DNA from: Flavobacterium sp. ENC
GTDB lineage: Bacteria; Bacteroidota; Bacteroidia; Flavobacteriales; Flavobacteriaceae
NCBI RefSeq assembly: GCF_020991415.1
Contig: NZ_JAJMOY010000002.1
Span: 903,841-967,840 of the forward strand
Direction of reading: 5' to 3'
DNA length: 64,000 nucleotides
The position numbers and the translations under genes were made by a program. Below, in pieces: positions 32,132-41,786 of this stretch. The notes under the pieces were generated by a model that was not told where the DNA came from, searched no databases, and worked only from the letters and a program-made list of their open reading frames with translations. Position 1 is the stretch's first letter. Each line of letters opens with the position of its first letter.

Positions 32132-34930
32132 CTATTTTTTGATAAATTTCATATTGGAACTGCCTAAATCTGATTTCACTTTTATAAAGTAATTTCCCGT
32201 TCTAAGCTTCGAAACATCAATGCCGGAAACTGATTGTGCGTTGGGAACTGCGATAACAAGCTGTCCCAGAATATCATAAATTTCCAGCGATTCTATTTCG
32301 ATTACCTGTGTCTTATTAATGTTCAGAATATCATTGGCAGGAACAGGATAAACAGTAAAATAATTCGAAAAATCAAAATCCCGCGTACCTAATGTTTTAA
32401 AAGTTGAAACAGCCTTATTCGTTAAAATCGGGAAATTGTAATCAAAATAAATATTCGCCTCATTCGTAAACGAATCTCCAACAACGAGTGTCGGCTTCGT
32501 TTTAATTTTAAAAGCAATATAACCGTCATTATGAGCATCGTCAAAAGGCAGATTAATATTTTCGAAAATAAATTCTACTTTATTTCCCTTCGAAATTTTT
32601 GTTTCAAATGGATGACTTGAACTTGTTGGCACTAAAGTCGAAATATCAAATTTAGACAAATCAATCATATCTTTTACGACGATATTTTGAGCCGGATACG
32701 TTCCTGTATTTTCAAATCGAATCATGTAATGTACATATTTCCCAATAAGATCCGGTGTAATTACTGAACCTTCCAGGCAGGTTTTGTCATTTGGATCATA
32801 AGAACCAACCACAGTCTGGTTGAGTGTAAATATATTGTCAGCCGGTGTTTCATCTGTTTCTTGTACTGCAATAGTCACCGTAAATTTTAAAATATCGTCA
32901 TTATTAACGGCAGGATTTTCGGTGGGTGCATTTGCATTCAGTGTAAAAACAATTTCTCTTTTTTCAAAAGGCTGCAAATTGGCAAAATTCCACGATAAAC
33001 TATTTAATGCTTGTGCTGATACCGAAGGATTTGAAAGCACTACATCTAAAACAGCATCATCAAAAGCGACATTCACAGTTCCCGATTGGGTGACATTTCC
33101 TTTGTTCCTGTATATTAATTTGTATTTAACATCAAATCCCGGACGTGCTGCTTCTAAAGGAATTAATACCACTTCTAAATCCTGATGCACTCCATTTGAA
33201 GAAATACAGAAATCCTGCGTAAAAGGGCTGCTTTGGGCAGGGAAACTAATATTTGCAGAGGTTGGAGAAACAGTAAAATACCCGGGGTTTTCCAAAACTG
33301 GCCTGATGTTAACCGTTCCTTCCTGAACCGGTATACTAAAAGAATCTTTATTGGAATAAAAATCACCCGAATTAGTTCCGTTTGTAATAGTATATTTTAT
33401 ATTTGGATATGTTGAATTCTTACGCACACATCCCTGATTGTCAAAGTTAAACTTGTTGACCCCGTTAACAATATAATATGCTTTACCCGGAATAAAATTA
33501 CAGTACGTATTAATTTCACAATCTTTACCTGCTATTGGCCTGTAATAATTTATATTTTCTTCGTCAACACATAAATATTTTAAGTGCGAAGGTTTATCTT
33601 CTAAAAAACTGTAGCCCGAGTAAAGCTTTCCGTTTTTAATCATTAAATGTGTTAATAAAGGATTATCCCTAACGCCCAGACTTTCTAATTCCTTAAGATG
33701 GGACACATCTAAAATTGCAAGTTTCGTTGCCTGACAATACAGGCTTGAAAGTTTCAAACTTTTAGACACATCCAAAGTAGAGATACCGCTACCGTCACAA
33801 GTTAAAGTTTGCAAATTTGGGTAATTGGAGGTTTCTAAAGTGGTCAGTAAAGTATTAGCACTACAATCTAATTCTTTTAAATTAGGAAGATAACCAAGAT
33901 TTAACGTTGTAAATTTATTGTTGCCGCAATCCAATTGTTCTAAAGCGGTACAGCCTGTAACATTCAGATTAGTTAATTGAGAATCTGAACAATCTAAGAT
34001 CGTAAGATTAGCTAAATTGGAGACATTCAAATTTGTCAGTAAGCTGTTAGAGCAGTAAAAATTTACCAGATTTTTGCAATTTAGTATATTAATATCTGTT
34101 AATCGATACGTATTTGCAATATCCAGAAGTTTTAAATTCGTTAAGGAGGAAACATCAAGAGTCGTTAATCGGGTGCTCCTGCAATAAAGAGTTTGAAGAT
34201 TGATTAATCCTGAAACGTTTAAAGTTTTTAAGTATTGATTTTCCCTGCAGTCTAAATATTCCAAATTAGTCAGGTTACCCAATGTTATTGTTGTTAATTG
34301 GCCTTCAAAACAATACATTTTTTTAAGATTAACCAATCCGGTTACGTCCAGGGCCGTTAAAACGTTTTTATAACATCTTAGTTCTGTAATTTTTGTTAAA
34401 CCGGATAAATTTAAGGAGGTTATCGGTAACTGACTACAATTCAAATACTCTAAATTGGTCAGACCGGAAAGATTCAAAGAACCCAGGTTTACACAATGAT
34501 TTGTATCCAGGTACTTTAGTTTTGTCAATCCCGAAATATTTAAGGTTTTCATCTGATGGGTTTCAGAACAAACTAATTTTTCCAGGTTTTTAAGTGATGA
34601 CAGATCTAAATTCTGACTGTAGAAGCCGGAACAATTCAAATCTTTTAAATTCGAAAAATACTCAATACCGCTCAAATCTTTAACGATGCCTTCACTAAGC
34701 AAGATGTACGTATAGAGACTGTAGACATTTAAAGCCTCACTTACTTCTATCTCTGAATTATTGTTTGCATCAATTTTAATGGCATTTCCATTTATATCTT
34801 TTGCAATTGTATTCGTGATATCGGCCTTCAGTAAAATGCTTTTAAAAACAGCATCCGGTATTGTAATTACCTGTGCCGTTAAACCGTTAAAAAAGCATAA
34901 GGCCAAAAGTAAAAAGTAGATTTTCTTCAT
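32132..34930 (-). CDS. Leucine-rich-repeat surface protein with type IX secretion C-terminal tail (paralogue A)
   Basis: A 932-residue protein: signal peptide (residues 1-20), about 18 BspA/SDS22-like repeats of 20-23 residues (pattern LxxLxxLxCxxxxLTxLxVSG, roughly residues 70-480), a Cys-containing spacer, beta-sandwich domains (about 520-820) with FENTGTYPAQNIVVKD, and a C-terminal type A sorting domain ending GNYFIKVKSDLGSSNMKFIKK-like. The tail sends such proteins through the type IX system to the cell surface; porQ, a component, lies in the window at 44-45 kb. It follows its paralogue after 54 bases and shares an almost identical C-terminal half with it. Ligand-binding or adhesin role is inferred. 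Confidence 0.88.
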   Translation of the reverse strand: MKKIYFLLLALCFFNGLTAQVITIPDAVFKSILLKADITNTIAKDINGNAIKIDANNNSEIEVSEALNVYSLYTYILLSEGIVKDLSGIEYFSNLKDLNCSGFYSQNLDLSSLKNLEKLVCSETHQMKTLNISGLTKLKYLDTNHCVNLGSLNLSGLTNLEYLNCSQLPITSLNLSGLTKITELRCYKNVLTALDVTGLVNLKKMYCFEGQLTTITLGNLTNLEYLDCRENQYLKTLNVSGLINLQTLYCRSTRLTTLDVSSLTNLKLLDIANTYRLTDINILNCKNLVNFYCSNSLLTNLNVSNLANLTILDCSDSQLTNLNVTGCTALEQLDCGNNKFTTLNLGYLPNLKELDCSANTLLTTLETSNYPNLQTLTCDGSGISTLDVSKSLKLSSLYCQATKLAILDVSHLKELESLGVRDNPLLTHLMIKNGKLYSGYSFLEDKPSHLKYLCVDEENINYYRPIAGKDCEINTYCNFIPGKAYYIVNGVNKFNFDNQGCVRKNSTYPNIKYTITNGTNSGDFYSNKDSFSIPVQEGTVNIRPVLENPGYFTVSPTSANISFPAQSSPFTQDFCISSNGVHQDLEVVLIPLEAARPGFDVKYKLIYRNKGNVTQSGTVNVAFDDAVLDVVLSNPSVSAQALNSLSWNFANLQPFEKREIVFTLNANAPTENPAVNNDDILKFTVTIAVQETDETPADNIFTLNQTVVGSYDPNDKTCLEGSVITPDLIGKYVHYMIRFENTGTYPAQNIVVKDMIDLSKFDISTLVPTSSSHPFETKISKGNKVEFIFENINLPFDDAHNDGYIAFKIKTKPTLVVGDSFTNEANIYFDYNFPILTNKAVSTFKTLGTRDFDFSNYFTVYPVPANDILNINKTQVIEIESLEIYDILGQLVIAVPNAQSVSGIDVSKLRTGNYFIKVKSDLGSSNMKFIKK

Positions 34931-34984
34931 ATAAATAATTTTTCGTGTAAAATATCTTTTAGTAATAACCTGTTTTGTGAATTT

Positions 34985-37699
34985 CTATTTCTTAATAAAC
35001 TTCATCGAAGAATTTCCTTTATCGGATTTGATCTTTATAAAGTAATTTCCCGCTCGCAGTTTCGAAACATCAACACCTGAAACGGATTGTGCATTGGGAA
35101 CAGCAATAACAATTTGCCCGAGAATATCATAAATTTCCAATGCTTTTATTTCTATGGTCTGTGTGGTATGAATGTTCAGAATATCAGTTACAGGAACCGG
35201 ATACAAGGACAAATAGCTCGAAAATTCAAAATCCTGCGTACCCAATGTTTTAAAAGTGGAAGTTGCTTTATTGGTTAGAATTGGAAAATTGTAATCAAAA
35301 TAAATATTCGCCTCGTTGGTAAACGAATCTCCCGCCACAAGTGTAGGCTTTGTTTTGATTTTAAAAGCCACATAACCGTCATTAGTGGCGTTATCGAAAG
35401 GCAGATTGACATTTTCGAAGATAAATTCGACTTTGTTTCCTTCTGAAATTTTGGTTACAAAAGGATGGCTTGAACTTGTTGGGATTAAAGTCGAAATGTC
35501 AAATTTATTCAAATCAATCATATCTTTTACAACGATATTTTGGGCCGGATAAGTTCCGGTATTTTCAAAACGAATCATGTAGTGAACGTACTCGCCTATT
35601 AAACCTGGTGTAATAACGGAACCTTCCAGACAGGCTTTGTCATTTGGGTCGAACGAACCTACAACGGTTTGATTTAAAATAAAGGTATTGTCTAATGGAG
35701 TTTCTTCACCTGTCTCAGAAGTAATAGTGGTACTTAATTTTAAGATATCACCATTATTTACTGCAGGCTTATCTGTTGGTTTATTCAATTTCAAAATAAT
35801 AGCAATCTCTCTGCTTTCAAATGGTTTTAAATTAGAGAAATTCCACGATAGGTTATTCACAGTTTGTGTGGAAGCTAAAGGATTAGCAACAACCAAATCC
35901 AAAACATTATCATCAAAATTTAGATTTATCGAGCCAGATTGTATTTGATTTCCTTTGTTTTTATAAATCAATTTATACTTTGCATCAAAACCTGGTCTCG
36001 CTCTGGTAATAGGCAAAAGCGAAACCTCTAAATCCTGATGAACACCATTAGCTGTAATACAAAAATTTTGAACAAACGGACTAGCCTGAGCTGGAAAACT
36101 AACCGCAAGATTAGTAGGAGAAACGATATAATAATCTGGATTTTCAAAGACTGGAGTAATTGTGTGAGTTCCCTCTTTAACAGGGATCGAATAACTTCCG
36201 GAAAAATTAGAAATAATATTACCAGCTTTTACTCCGTCATTAATTGTAAACTTTAAATTAGGAACAACTATATCCTGATCGTCACAACCATTCATATTAC
36301 TGTCTAATTTATGATTGCCCTGAATAACGTAGTATGTTCCTCCCGGAGTGAACGAACAATAACTACTTATTGCAAGATTGGTATAACCAGCTCTGTCAAT
36401 GGAGTTTTGCAAATATGTAACTTCATCATCATCAGCACAAATAAATTTAATTTTTGGACAGTTATACAAATTGCCTGAATTGATGTAACCATTTTTTGTG
36501 TTAAAAAACGTAAGTTCTTTATTATCAGAAACATCAAAACTAATTTTACCTCTTACATTCGATAATTCAATACTTTTCAATGCTGTATTAGTGCAATCAA
36601 AAGTTTCCAAATATCCTGATAGATTCAAAGAAGTAAGAGGATTATTACTGCAATAAAATTTACTTGCTGGAACAGTTATGGTAATAGAGTCTATTAAATT
36701 CAATGAACAATTAAAAGAATCTCCTCCTTCATAAGCTGGCAAAAAATTCAAATTTGTTAATTTATTATTTGCACAATTAAAAGAAGTCAGGTATTTTATT
36801 GAACCCAAATTAATGCTTGTTAATAAATTAGTACCTAGATTAAGGCTATTTAATTTATTATCTTTTTTATTTAAATTGGATAGATCTATAGTGGTGAGTT
36901 TATTTTTGTACAGAATTAAATCTATTACTCCGGGTAATTTATTAAAAGTTACGGAAGTCAACAAATTATCATAAGAATTCATTGTGATAAGATTTGGTAA
37001 ATCTGACAGAATTAAATTTGTTAATTGATTCTGACTACAATTTAATTCCATTAATTTAGATCCCGATTGCAAAATTAAATTTTTTAAAGAATTGTTTTGA
37101 CATTCGATATGCCACAACTTATAAAAATTTGTCAAATTTAAACCTATTATAGAATTATTATTACAGACTAACACTTCTAAAATATTTAAATTTTCATTAT
37201 CGAAATCAATATTTAAAAGAGAATTATGATCACATTCAAGTGATACCAAATTTTTAGCATTGGTAAGATTCAAATTGGTAAGCTTATTATTCGAACAATC
37301 CAAAAAATTAAGCTTAGGTGAATTAAGGATATTAAGATTTGTAATTAAATTATTTTTACAATCAACAGTGTCTAAATTATTTAAAGCTGATAAATCAAGA
37401 ATTGAAATTGAATTGCCGTAACACTGCAACAATGTCAAATTTTTAAATTCATTTATTCCTGTTAAGTCAGTTATTGAACAGTTATTGGCTATTAATTGAT
37501 AAACATTCAAGGCCTCACTAATTTCTATCTCTCCATTATTATTTTTATCAATGTAAATTGCGTCTCCATTTACATCTTTACATAAAATTTTATTGCTAAT
37601 TAATGCAGCTTTAAATGTTGGATCTGGAATATTCACGTTCTGGGCGCTCAATCCAGTAAAAAAACATAAAGTAAAAAACAAAAAGTAGATTTTCCTCAT
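34985..37699 (-). CDS. Leucine-rich-repeat surface protein with type IX secretion C-terminal tail (paralogue B)
   Basis: A 904-residue paralogue of the next gene downstream. It has the same order of signal peptide, LRR region (about residues 70-430, Asn-rich units such as LDCSNNKLTNLNL), spacer, beta-sandwich domains and type IX sorting tail (YLSLYPVPVTDILNIHTT onward). The last 350 residues differ from paralogue A by only scattered substitutions, whereas the repeat region is divergent in sequence and unit number. The gene has a good promoter (37718-37747) and the two genes form an operon-like pair with no visible terminator between. Confidence 0.88.
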   Translation of the reverse strand: MRKIYFLFFTLCFFTGLSAQNVNIPDPTFKAALISNKILCKDVNGDAIYIDKNNNGEIEISEALNVYQLIANNCSITDLTGINEFKNLTLLQCYGNSISILDLSALNNLDTVDCKNNLITNLNILNSPKLNFLDCSNNKLTNLNLTNAKNLVSLECDHNSLLNIDFDNENLNILEVLVCNNNSIIGLNLTNFYKLWHIECQNNSLKNLILQSGSKLMELNCSQNQLTNLILSDLPNLITMNSYDNLLTSVTFNKLPGVIDLILYKNKLTTIDLSNLNKKDNKLNSLNLGTNLLTSINLGSIKYLTSFNCANNKLTNLNFLPAYEGGDSFNCSLNLIDSITITVPASKFYCSNNPLTSLNLSGYLETFDCTNTALKSIELSNVRGKISFDVSDNKELTFFNTKNGYINSGNLYNCPKIKFICADDDEVTYLQNSIDRAGYTNLAISSYCSFTPGGTYYVIQGNHKLDSNMNGCDDQDIVVPNLKFTINDGVKAGNIISNFSGSYSIPVKEGTHTITPVFENPDYYIVSPTNLAVSFPAQASPFVQNFCITANGVHQDLEVSLLPITRARPGFDAKYKLIYKNKGNQIQSGSINLNFDDNVLDLVVANPLASTQTVNNLSWNFSNLKPFESREIAIILKLNKPTDKPAVNNGDILKLSTTITSETGEETPLDNTFILNQTVVGSFDPNDKACLEGSVITPGLIGEYVHYMIRFENTGTYPAQNIVVKDMIDLNKFDISTLIPTSSSHPFVTKISEGNKVEFIFENVNLPFDNATNDGYVAFKIKTKPTLVAGDSFTNEANIYFDYNFPILTNKATSTFKTLGTQDFEFSSYLSLYPVPVTDILNIHTTQTIEIKALEIYDILGQIVIAVPNAQSVSGVDVSKLRAGNYFIKIKSDKGNSSMKFIKK

Positions 37700-37717
37700 A
37701 GTGTATCAAATTCCAGA

Positions 37718-37747
37718 CAAAAGTAACTTTTTAAGACAATAACACAA
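37718..37747 (-). promoter_or_regulatory. Promoter of the LRR gene pair
   Basis: On the minus strand TTG (37747-37745), 19 bases, TACTTTTG (37725-37718), then the start codon 19 bases on. Both boxes and spacing fit the Bacteroidota consensus. Confidence 0.65.
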
Positions 37748-37787
37748 CTTTATTTGTTAAAATTTGTTAAACTAAAAAACATAAAGC

Positions 37788-37818
37788 AAAAAAAAGTCCC
37801 ACATTGCTGTGGGACTTT
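37788..37818 (-). terminator. Rho-independent terminator of rpsA
   Basis: AGTCCCACA (37795-37803) pairs with TGTGGGACT (37808-37816); read on the minus strand it ends in eight Ts. It shares its stem sequence with the terminator at 32085. Confidence 0.85.
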
Positions 37819-37839
37819 CTATATAAAGGAAAACGAGAA

Positions 37840-39618
37840 TTATTTTTTCTCTGTTTTTTCCATTTTAGCTTTCAATGCAGCTAATACATCATTGTTATCT
37901 CCTAAAGTTGCAGCTGGTGCATTTGTAGTAGAGTTAGATGAAGTATTTTCAGTTGCAGCTTTCACGTTTTTCTCTTCTTCTTCACGGAAGATAGCAGTGT
38001 GAGAAGCAACTACTCTTTTGAATTCTTTGTTGAATTCGATTACTTTGAAATCAGCAGTATCACCTTTTTTCAATTTCTTTCCGTCTTCTTTTTCAAGGTG
38101 ACGAGTAGGAATGAAAGCAACAATATCATCTCCGAATTCTACAGTAGCTCCTTTGTCAACGATTTCAGAAATTTCACCATTGTGGATAGTTCCTACAGCG
38201 AAAGAATCTTCGTATTGATCCCAAGGATTAGCAGTAGTTTGTTTGTGACCTAAAGATAATTTACGTCCTTCAACATCTAATTCTAATACTACTACATCAA
38301 GTTTCTCACCAACATTTACAAATTCAGATGGGTGTTTGATTTTCTTAGTCCATGATAAGTCAGAGATGTAAATTAATCCATCAATTCCTTCTTCTAATTC
38401 TACGAAAATACCAAAGTTTGTAAAGTTTCTAACGATACCTGTATGTTTAGAACCTACCGGGTATTTAGAAGTAATGTCAGTCCATGGATCCTGAGTCAGT
38501 TGTTTGATACCTAATGACATTTTACGGTCATCTCTGTCTAAAGTTAAGATAACAGCCTCAACAACATCTCCAACTTTTACGAAATCCTGAGCAGAACGTA
38601 AATGAGTTGACCATGACATTTCAGAAACGTGGATTAAACCTTCAACACCTTCAGCAACTTCAATAAATGCACCGTAATCAGCGATTACAACTACTTTACC
38701 TTTTACTTTATCACCAATAGTTAAATTAGCATCTAAAGCATCCCATGGGTGAGCGTTTAATTGTTTCAATCCTAATTGAATTCTTGTTTTCTCATCATCG
38801 AAATCAAGGATTACAACGTTTAATTTTTGGTCTAATTCAAGAACTTCACTTGGGTGGTTGATTCTGCTCCAAGAAAGGTCAGTAATGTGAATTAATCCGT
38901 CAACACCACCTAAGTCAATAAACACACCATAAGAAGTAATGTTTTTAACAACACCTTCTAATACTTGTCCTTTTTGTAATTGACCGATGATTTCTTTTTT
39001 CTGTACTTCGATATCAGCTTCGATAAGCGCTTTATGAGATACAACAACGTTTTTGAATTCGTGGTTAATTTTTACCACTTTGAATTCCATCATTTTGTTT
39101 ACATATACATCGTAGTCTCTAATTGGCTTAACGTCAATTTGAGAACCAGGTAAGAAAGCTTCAATTCCGAAAACGTCAACGATCATACCACCTTTAGTTC
39201 TGCATTTTACAAAACCATTAACGATTTCTCCTGTTTCGTTTGCAGAAATAACTCTATCCCATGATTTGATAGTACGTGCTTTTCTGTGAGATAATACCAA
39301 TTGACCTGTTTTATCCTCACGGATGTCAATTAATACTTCTACTTTGTCACCTACTTTTAATGCCGGGTTGTAACGGAATTCGTTTAAAGAAATAACACCT
39401 TCCGATTTTGCGTTGATATCAACGATAACGTCTCTATCTGTAATTCTAACAACTACCCCTTCAACTACTTCTTCCTGATCTGTAGCAATGAAAGTTTTTG
39501 ATACTAAGTCTTCGAATTCCTGTAAGTTTTTCTCATCTACTGCATCGATACCTTCTTCGAAGTTATGCCAGTTAAAATTTGCTAAAAACTCTTCTTGTGA
39601 TTTTAATTGTTCAGACAT
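37840..39618 (-). CDS. rpsA: 30S ribosomal protein S1
   Basis: A 592-residue protein with successive S1 RNA-binding domains. Recognisable are the repeated GxxGxFVDLGGVDGLIH-like units (GVFIDLGGVDGLIHI, GAFIEVAEGVEGLIH, GIFVELEEGIDGLIY), each followed by a GHKQ or GIKQLT-type end. It binds mRNA on the small subunit; in Bacteroidota it works with non-Shine-Dalgarno leaders. Start set at 39618 (MSEQLKSQEEFLANF), 14 codons inside the longest frame. The C-terminal 40 residues are a low-complexity Asn/Thr/Lys tail. It has a textbook promoter upstream and its own terminator. Confidence 0.95.
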   Translation of the reverse strand: MSEQLKSQEEFLANFNWHNFEEGIDAVDEKNLQEFEDLVSKTFIATDQEEVVEGVVVRITDRDVIVDINAKSEGVISLNEFRYNPALKVGDKVEVLIDIREDKTGQLVLSHRKARTIKSWDRVISANETGEIVNGFVKCRTKGGMIVDVFGIEAFLPGSQIDVKPIRDYDVYVNKMMEFKVVKINHEFKNVVVSHKALIEADIEVQKKEIIGQLQKGQVLEGVVKNITSYGVFIDLGGVDGLIHITDLSWSRINHPSEVLELDQKLNVVILDFDDEKTRIQLGLKQLNAHPWDALDANLTIGDKVKGKVVVIADYGAFIEVAEGVEGLIHVSEMSWSTHLRSAQDFVKVGDVVEAVILTLDRDDRKMSLGIKQLTQDPWTDITSKYPVGSKHTGIVRNFTNFGIFVELEEGIDGLIYISDLSWTKKIKHPSEFVNVGEKLDVVVLELDVEGRKLSLGHKQTTANPWDQYEDSFAVGTIHNGEISEIVDKGATVEFGDDIVAFIPTRHLEKEDGKKLKKGDTADFKVIEFNKEFKRVVASHTAIFREEEEKNVKAATENTSSNSTTNAPAATLGDNNDVLAALKAKMEKTEKK

Positions 39619-39736
39619 GCTGATAAAAAATTTGTATTCTGTTTTTCTTGAGTTTCTCAAAGCGATAGAAAAAACAGAAGTTGTTTTACATAAATAGTTG
39701 ATACCTAATGGAAACTCTTCTCTGCCAAAAGGTTTG

Positions 39737-39766
39737 CAAAATTAATACATTTATTTGTAATAGCAA
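39737..39766 (-). promoter_or_regulatory. Promoter of rpsA
   Basis: On the minus strand TTG (39766-39764), 19 bases, TAATTTTG (39744-39737). Exact fit to the Bacteroidota consensus, with a leader of about 110 bases before the start at 39618. Confidence 0.7.
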
Positions 39767-39793
39767 AACAATTCCAAATGATTATCAATGTCA

Positions 39794-40672
39794 TCATTTA
39801 TTCAATAATAATTTTGACAGCTCACTAGTAATTGCAATATATTCTACAATCTCATCGCTATCAAATTTTACATTGCCTTTATCATCTACTTTTGAAGTCT
39901 TATTATCAACTGACAAGTAATTTTTTCCGGATTTAGATTTATAGAGCGTAAACACACTATGACTATCTACCTCACTGTCAATATCTTTACTTAATAAATC
40001 AAAGCTAGCGTGATTGCTTGCCGATATATCGGCTATCATTTGCTGTTGGTTCTCTATATAGCTAAAAGCCGGGAGTGTAATTTCTTCATACCACGAATTA
40101 GTAGATTCGGAAAAAGGTTTCTTTGCCTCTAAATAGGACAGAAAACCAGAAATAGCAATAACAATGCTAAATTCTATTGACCAGACAACCCATAGGAACG
40201 CACCGCTTGCTGTCGCTCCGCGAATACCCCATGTACCATATTCATTAACCTGACTGATATATTCTAAAACTAAATCTGGCCGAAATATTAATGAAAAAAC
40301 TTGTAAAAATTCAATATTACTTACCGTAATCCCTATTCTGTCAGACCCATAACTTTCTCCGGCATTAATTACTAAATCTATCCAGATTGCCCAATGGAGG
40401 TACAATGCAAAAAAAGCAGCTGCCAATCCAATTAAAGATCCTAAAAGCGGATTTCTGACTTTTCCTTTTTTAATAACAAATAAAGCAACTACAAATCCAA
40501 TGAGAAAACCAAAACCTAACGTAATAAAAAAGTTAACATATACAAATGGAATATACCAAATGCAGTACGCATATAGTAATCCCAATACAGGAAATGCCGT
40601 AACACTGACCAGCAGAAAGTATAAGATAAAAATTAACGAAAATTTGCCTGATGGTTTATAATATTTCTCCAT
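39794..40672 (-). CDS. Hypothetical membrane protein
   Basis: A 292-residue protein I do not recognise. It has about five predicted helices in the first 180 residues (FSLIFILYFLLVSVTAFPVLG, FITLGFGFLIGFVVALFVI, GSLIGLAAAFFALYL, and a later pair ending FSIVIAISGFLSY), then a soluble acidic C-terminal domain of about 105 residues with FTLYKSKSGKNYLSVD. The tail is probably cytoplasmic and could be a small regulatory or binding module. Located upstream of rpsA on the same strand but with a promoter of rpsA between them. Confidence 0.7.
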   Translation of the reverse strand: MEKYYKPSGKFSLIFILYFLLVSVTAFPVLGLLYAYCIWYIPFVYVNFFITLGFGFLIGFVVALFVIKKGKVRNPLLGSLIGLAAAFFALYLHWAIWIDLVINAGESYGSDRIGITVSNIEFLQVFSLIFRPDLVLEYISQVNEYGTWGIRGATASGAFLWVVWSIEFSIVIAISGFLSYLEAKKPFSESTNSWYEEITLPAFSYIENQQQMIADISASNHASFDLLSKDIDSEVDSHSVFTLYKSKSGKNYLSVDNKTSKVDDKGNVKFDSDEIVEYIAITSELSKLLLNK

Positions 40673-40883
40673 ACAATATAGTAATGATTAAATTATTGAT
40701 TTATTTTTTAATAGTTCCAAAGAAAGAAGTTCATTCCTAAACAATCAAAACTTATTAAAAACTTTCTTACCAAAACATTTACAAGAATAACATTAAATTT
40801 CGGACTTACAAAATAGAAATTGTTGTGAATTAATAAGAAGCAGACGCCACAGATTTTTAAGATCCGAAATCCCTTACTGCAAT

Positions 40884-40915
40884 AAACCCGACAGGTTTTG
40901 AAACCTGTCGGGTTT
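40884..40915. terminator. Perfect 15-bp hairpin at the end of the 40936 gene
   Basis: AAACCCGACAGGTTT (40884-40898) is exactly repeated in reverse complement at 40901-40915 with a two-base gap, flanked by A runs on one side. Its position, 20 bases beyond a minus-strand stop, suits a terminator. The same sequence is a common dispersed hairpin in Flavobacterium-type genomes. Confidence 0.65.
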
Positions 40916-40935
40916 AAAAAATGAATCTCCTCAAC

Positions 40936-41616
40936 TCAAAACGCTGCAGTCACGTTTGTATTTTTACTTTTTGCAAGTAATACGTCCAATTTCAAAACCG
41001 TTAGTCTTCCGTCATTATCGATATAATTAAGGGTTTCCTTTTTTGCATTGAGCGAAATCGTTTTGGGTTTCTCGAAATTAGGCACAATTTGGGAAAGATT
41101 AATTTCAACAGGTTCGCCTGCCCCATCCTTGTAACTTAAAATACCAGTGTTTTTTTCAAATACCGATTCGGTCAGGGTTTTATTATGCGTCGTCATGGCA
41201 AGCCAGATCGTTCCGTTATAAAAATAAACATCTCTGGTCGAAAAGTCCAGAAAAAGATCTCCTGCCTGACCATTAGTTCTCGGTATGCCGCTTTCTTCTG
41301 TGAGATTTTTCAAATCATTCCACTTATTGTTGTACCAGTAATAGTAACCCGTTGAAATCTGCGGTCCTTTTGCCGTATTGAAAACCAATATAAATTTGGT
41401 ATTCTTATCCACAATCGTCGACTTATCAGATCTGCTTTTTAATGCTGCTCTTGGAATCATAATTTCTTCATTTTTACAAATTAGATCGAAACGTAATGAT
41501 ATCTCGGACAATTGTTTGTGGCTACCTGTCTGGCAGAGTGCTATAAAAGGAACTAGTAACAGGACATAAAAAATTACCCTTCTCATTCTTTGTATCTTTT
41601 TTAAGGATTTAACCAT
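40936..41616 (-). CDS. Hypothetical secreted protein
   Basis: A 226-residue protein, or 216 if the Met at 41586 is used (MRRVIFYVLLLVPFIALCQ is a convincing signal peptide by itself). The mature part has beta-rich, Tyr/Trp-containing segments (TGYYYWYNNKW, FLDFSTRDVYFYNG), similar to short modules found before collagen-like or tail-fibre-type proteins, but no domain I can name. It ends with a Lys/Asn-rich stretch. It stands alone with its own -7 element and hairpin. Confidence 0.7.
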   Translation of the reverse strand: MVKSLKKIQRMRRVIFYVLLLVPFIALCQTGSHKQLSEISLRFDLICKNEEIMIPRAALKSRSDKSTIVDKNTKFILVFNTAKGPQISTGYYYWYNNKWNDLKNLTEESGIPRTNGQAGDLFLDFSTRDVYFYNGTIWLAMTTHNKTLTESVFEKNTGILSYKDGAGEPVEINLSQIVPNFEKPKTISLNAKKETLNYIDNDGRLTVLKLDVLLAKSKNTNVTAAF

Positions 41617-41627
41617 TAAATCCGATA

Positions 41628-41635
41628 CAAAAATA
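41628..41635 (-). promoter_or_regulatory. -7 promoter element for the 40936-41616 gene
   Basis: Reads TATTTTTG on the minus strand, 12 bases before the ATG at 41616 and 42 before that at 41586. The latter spacing favours the shorter protein. Confidence 0.4.
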
Positions 41636-41735
41636 CCTTGTTGACTTTCAGCTTATTAACTCAAAACAACAAGTGAACCTAGCCATGTAACAAACGGTAT
41701 GCTTCTGTATATAAGTGGTAAAAACAAAAAAAAGA

Positions 41736-41768
41736 AAAACCCGTTTCCAATAATTGGAAACGGGTTTT
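41736..41768. terminator. Terminator of the nucleoside permease gene
   Basis: AAAACCCGTTTCCAAT (41736-41751) is the exact reverse complement of the following ATTGGAAACGGGTTTT (41753-41768); A and T runs lie around it. Confidence 0.85.
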
Positions 41769-41786
41769 AAATATTTGATGAAGTCA

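Noticed and set aside
39619..39660. 14-codon extension of rpsA
   Set aside because: It reads MRNSRKTEYKFFIS before the usual MSEQLKSQEEF; the latter is the standard S1 N-terminus.
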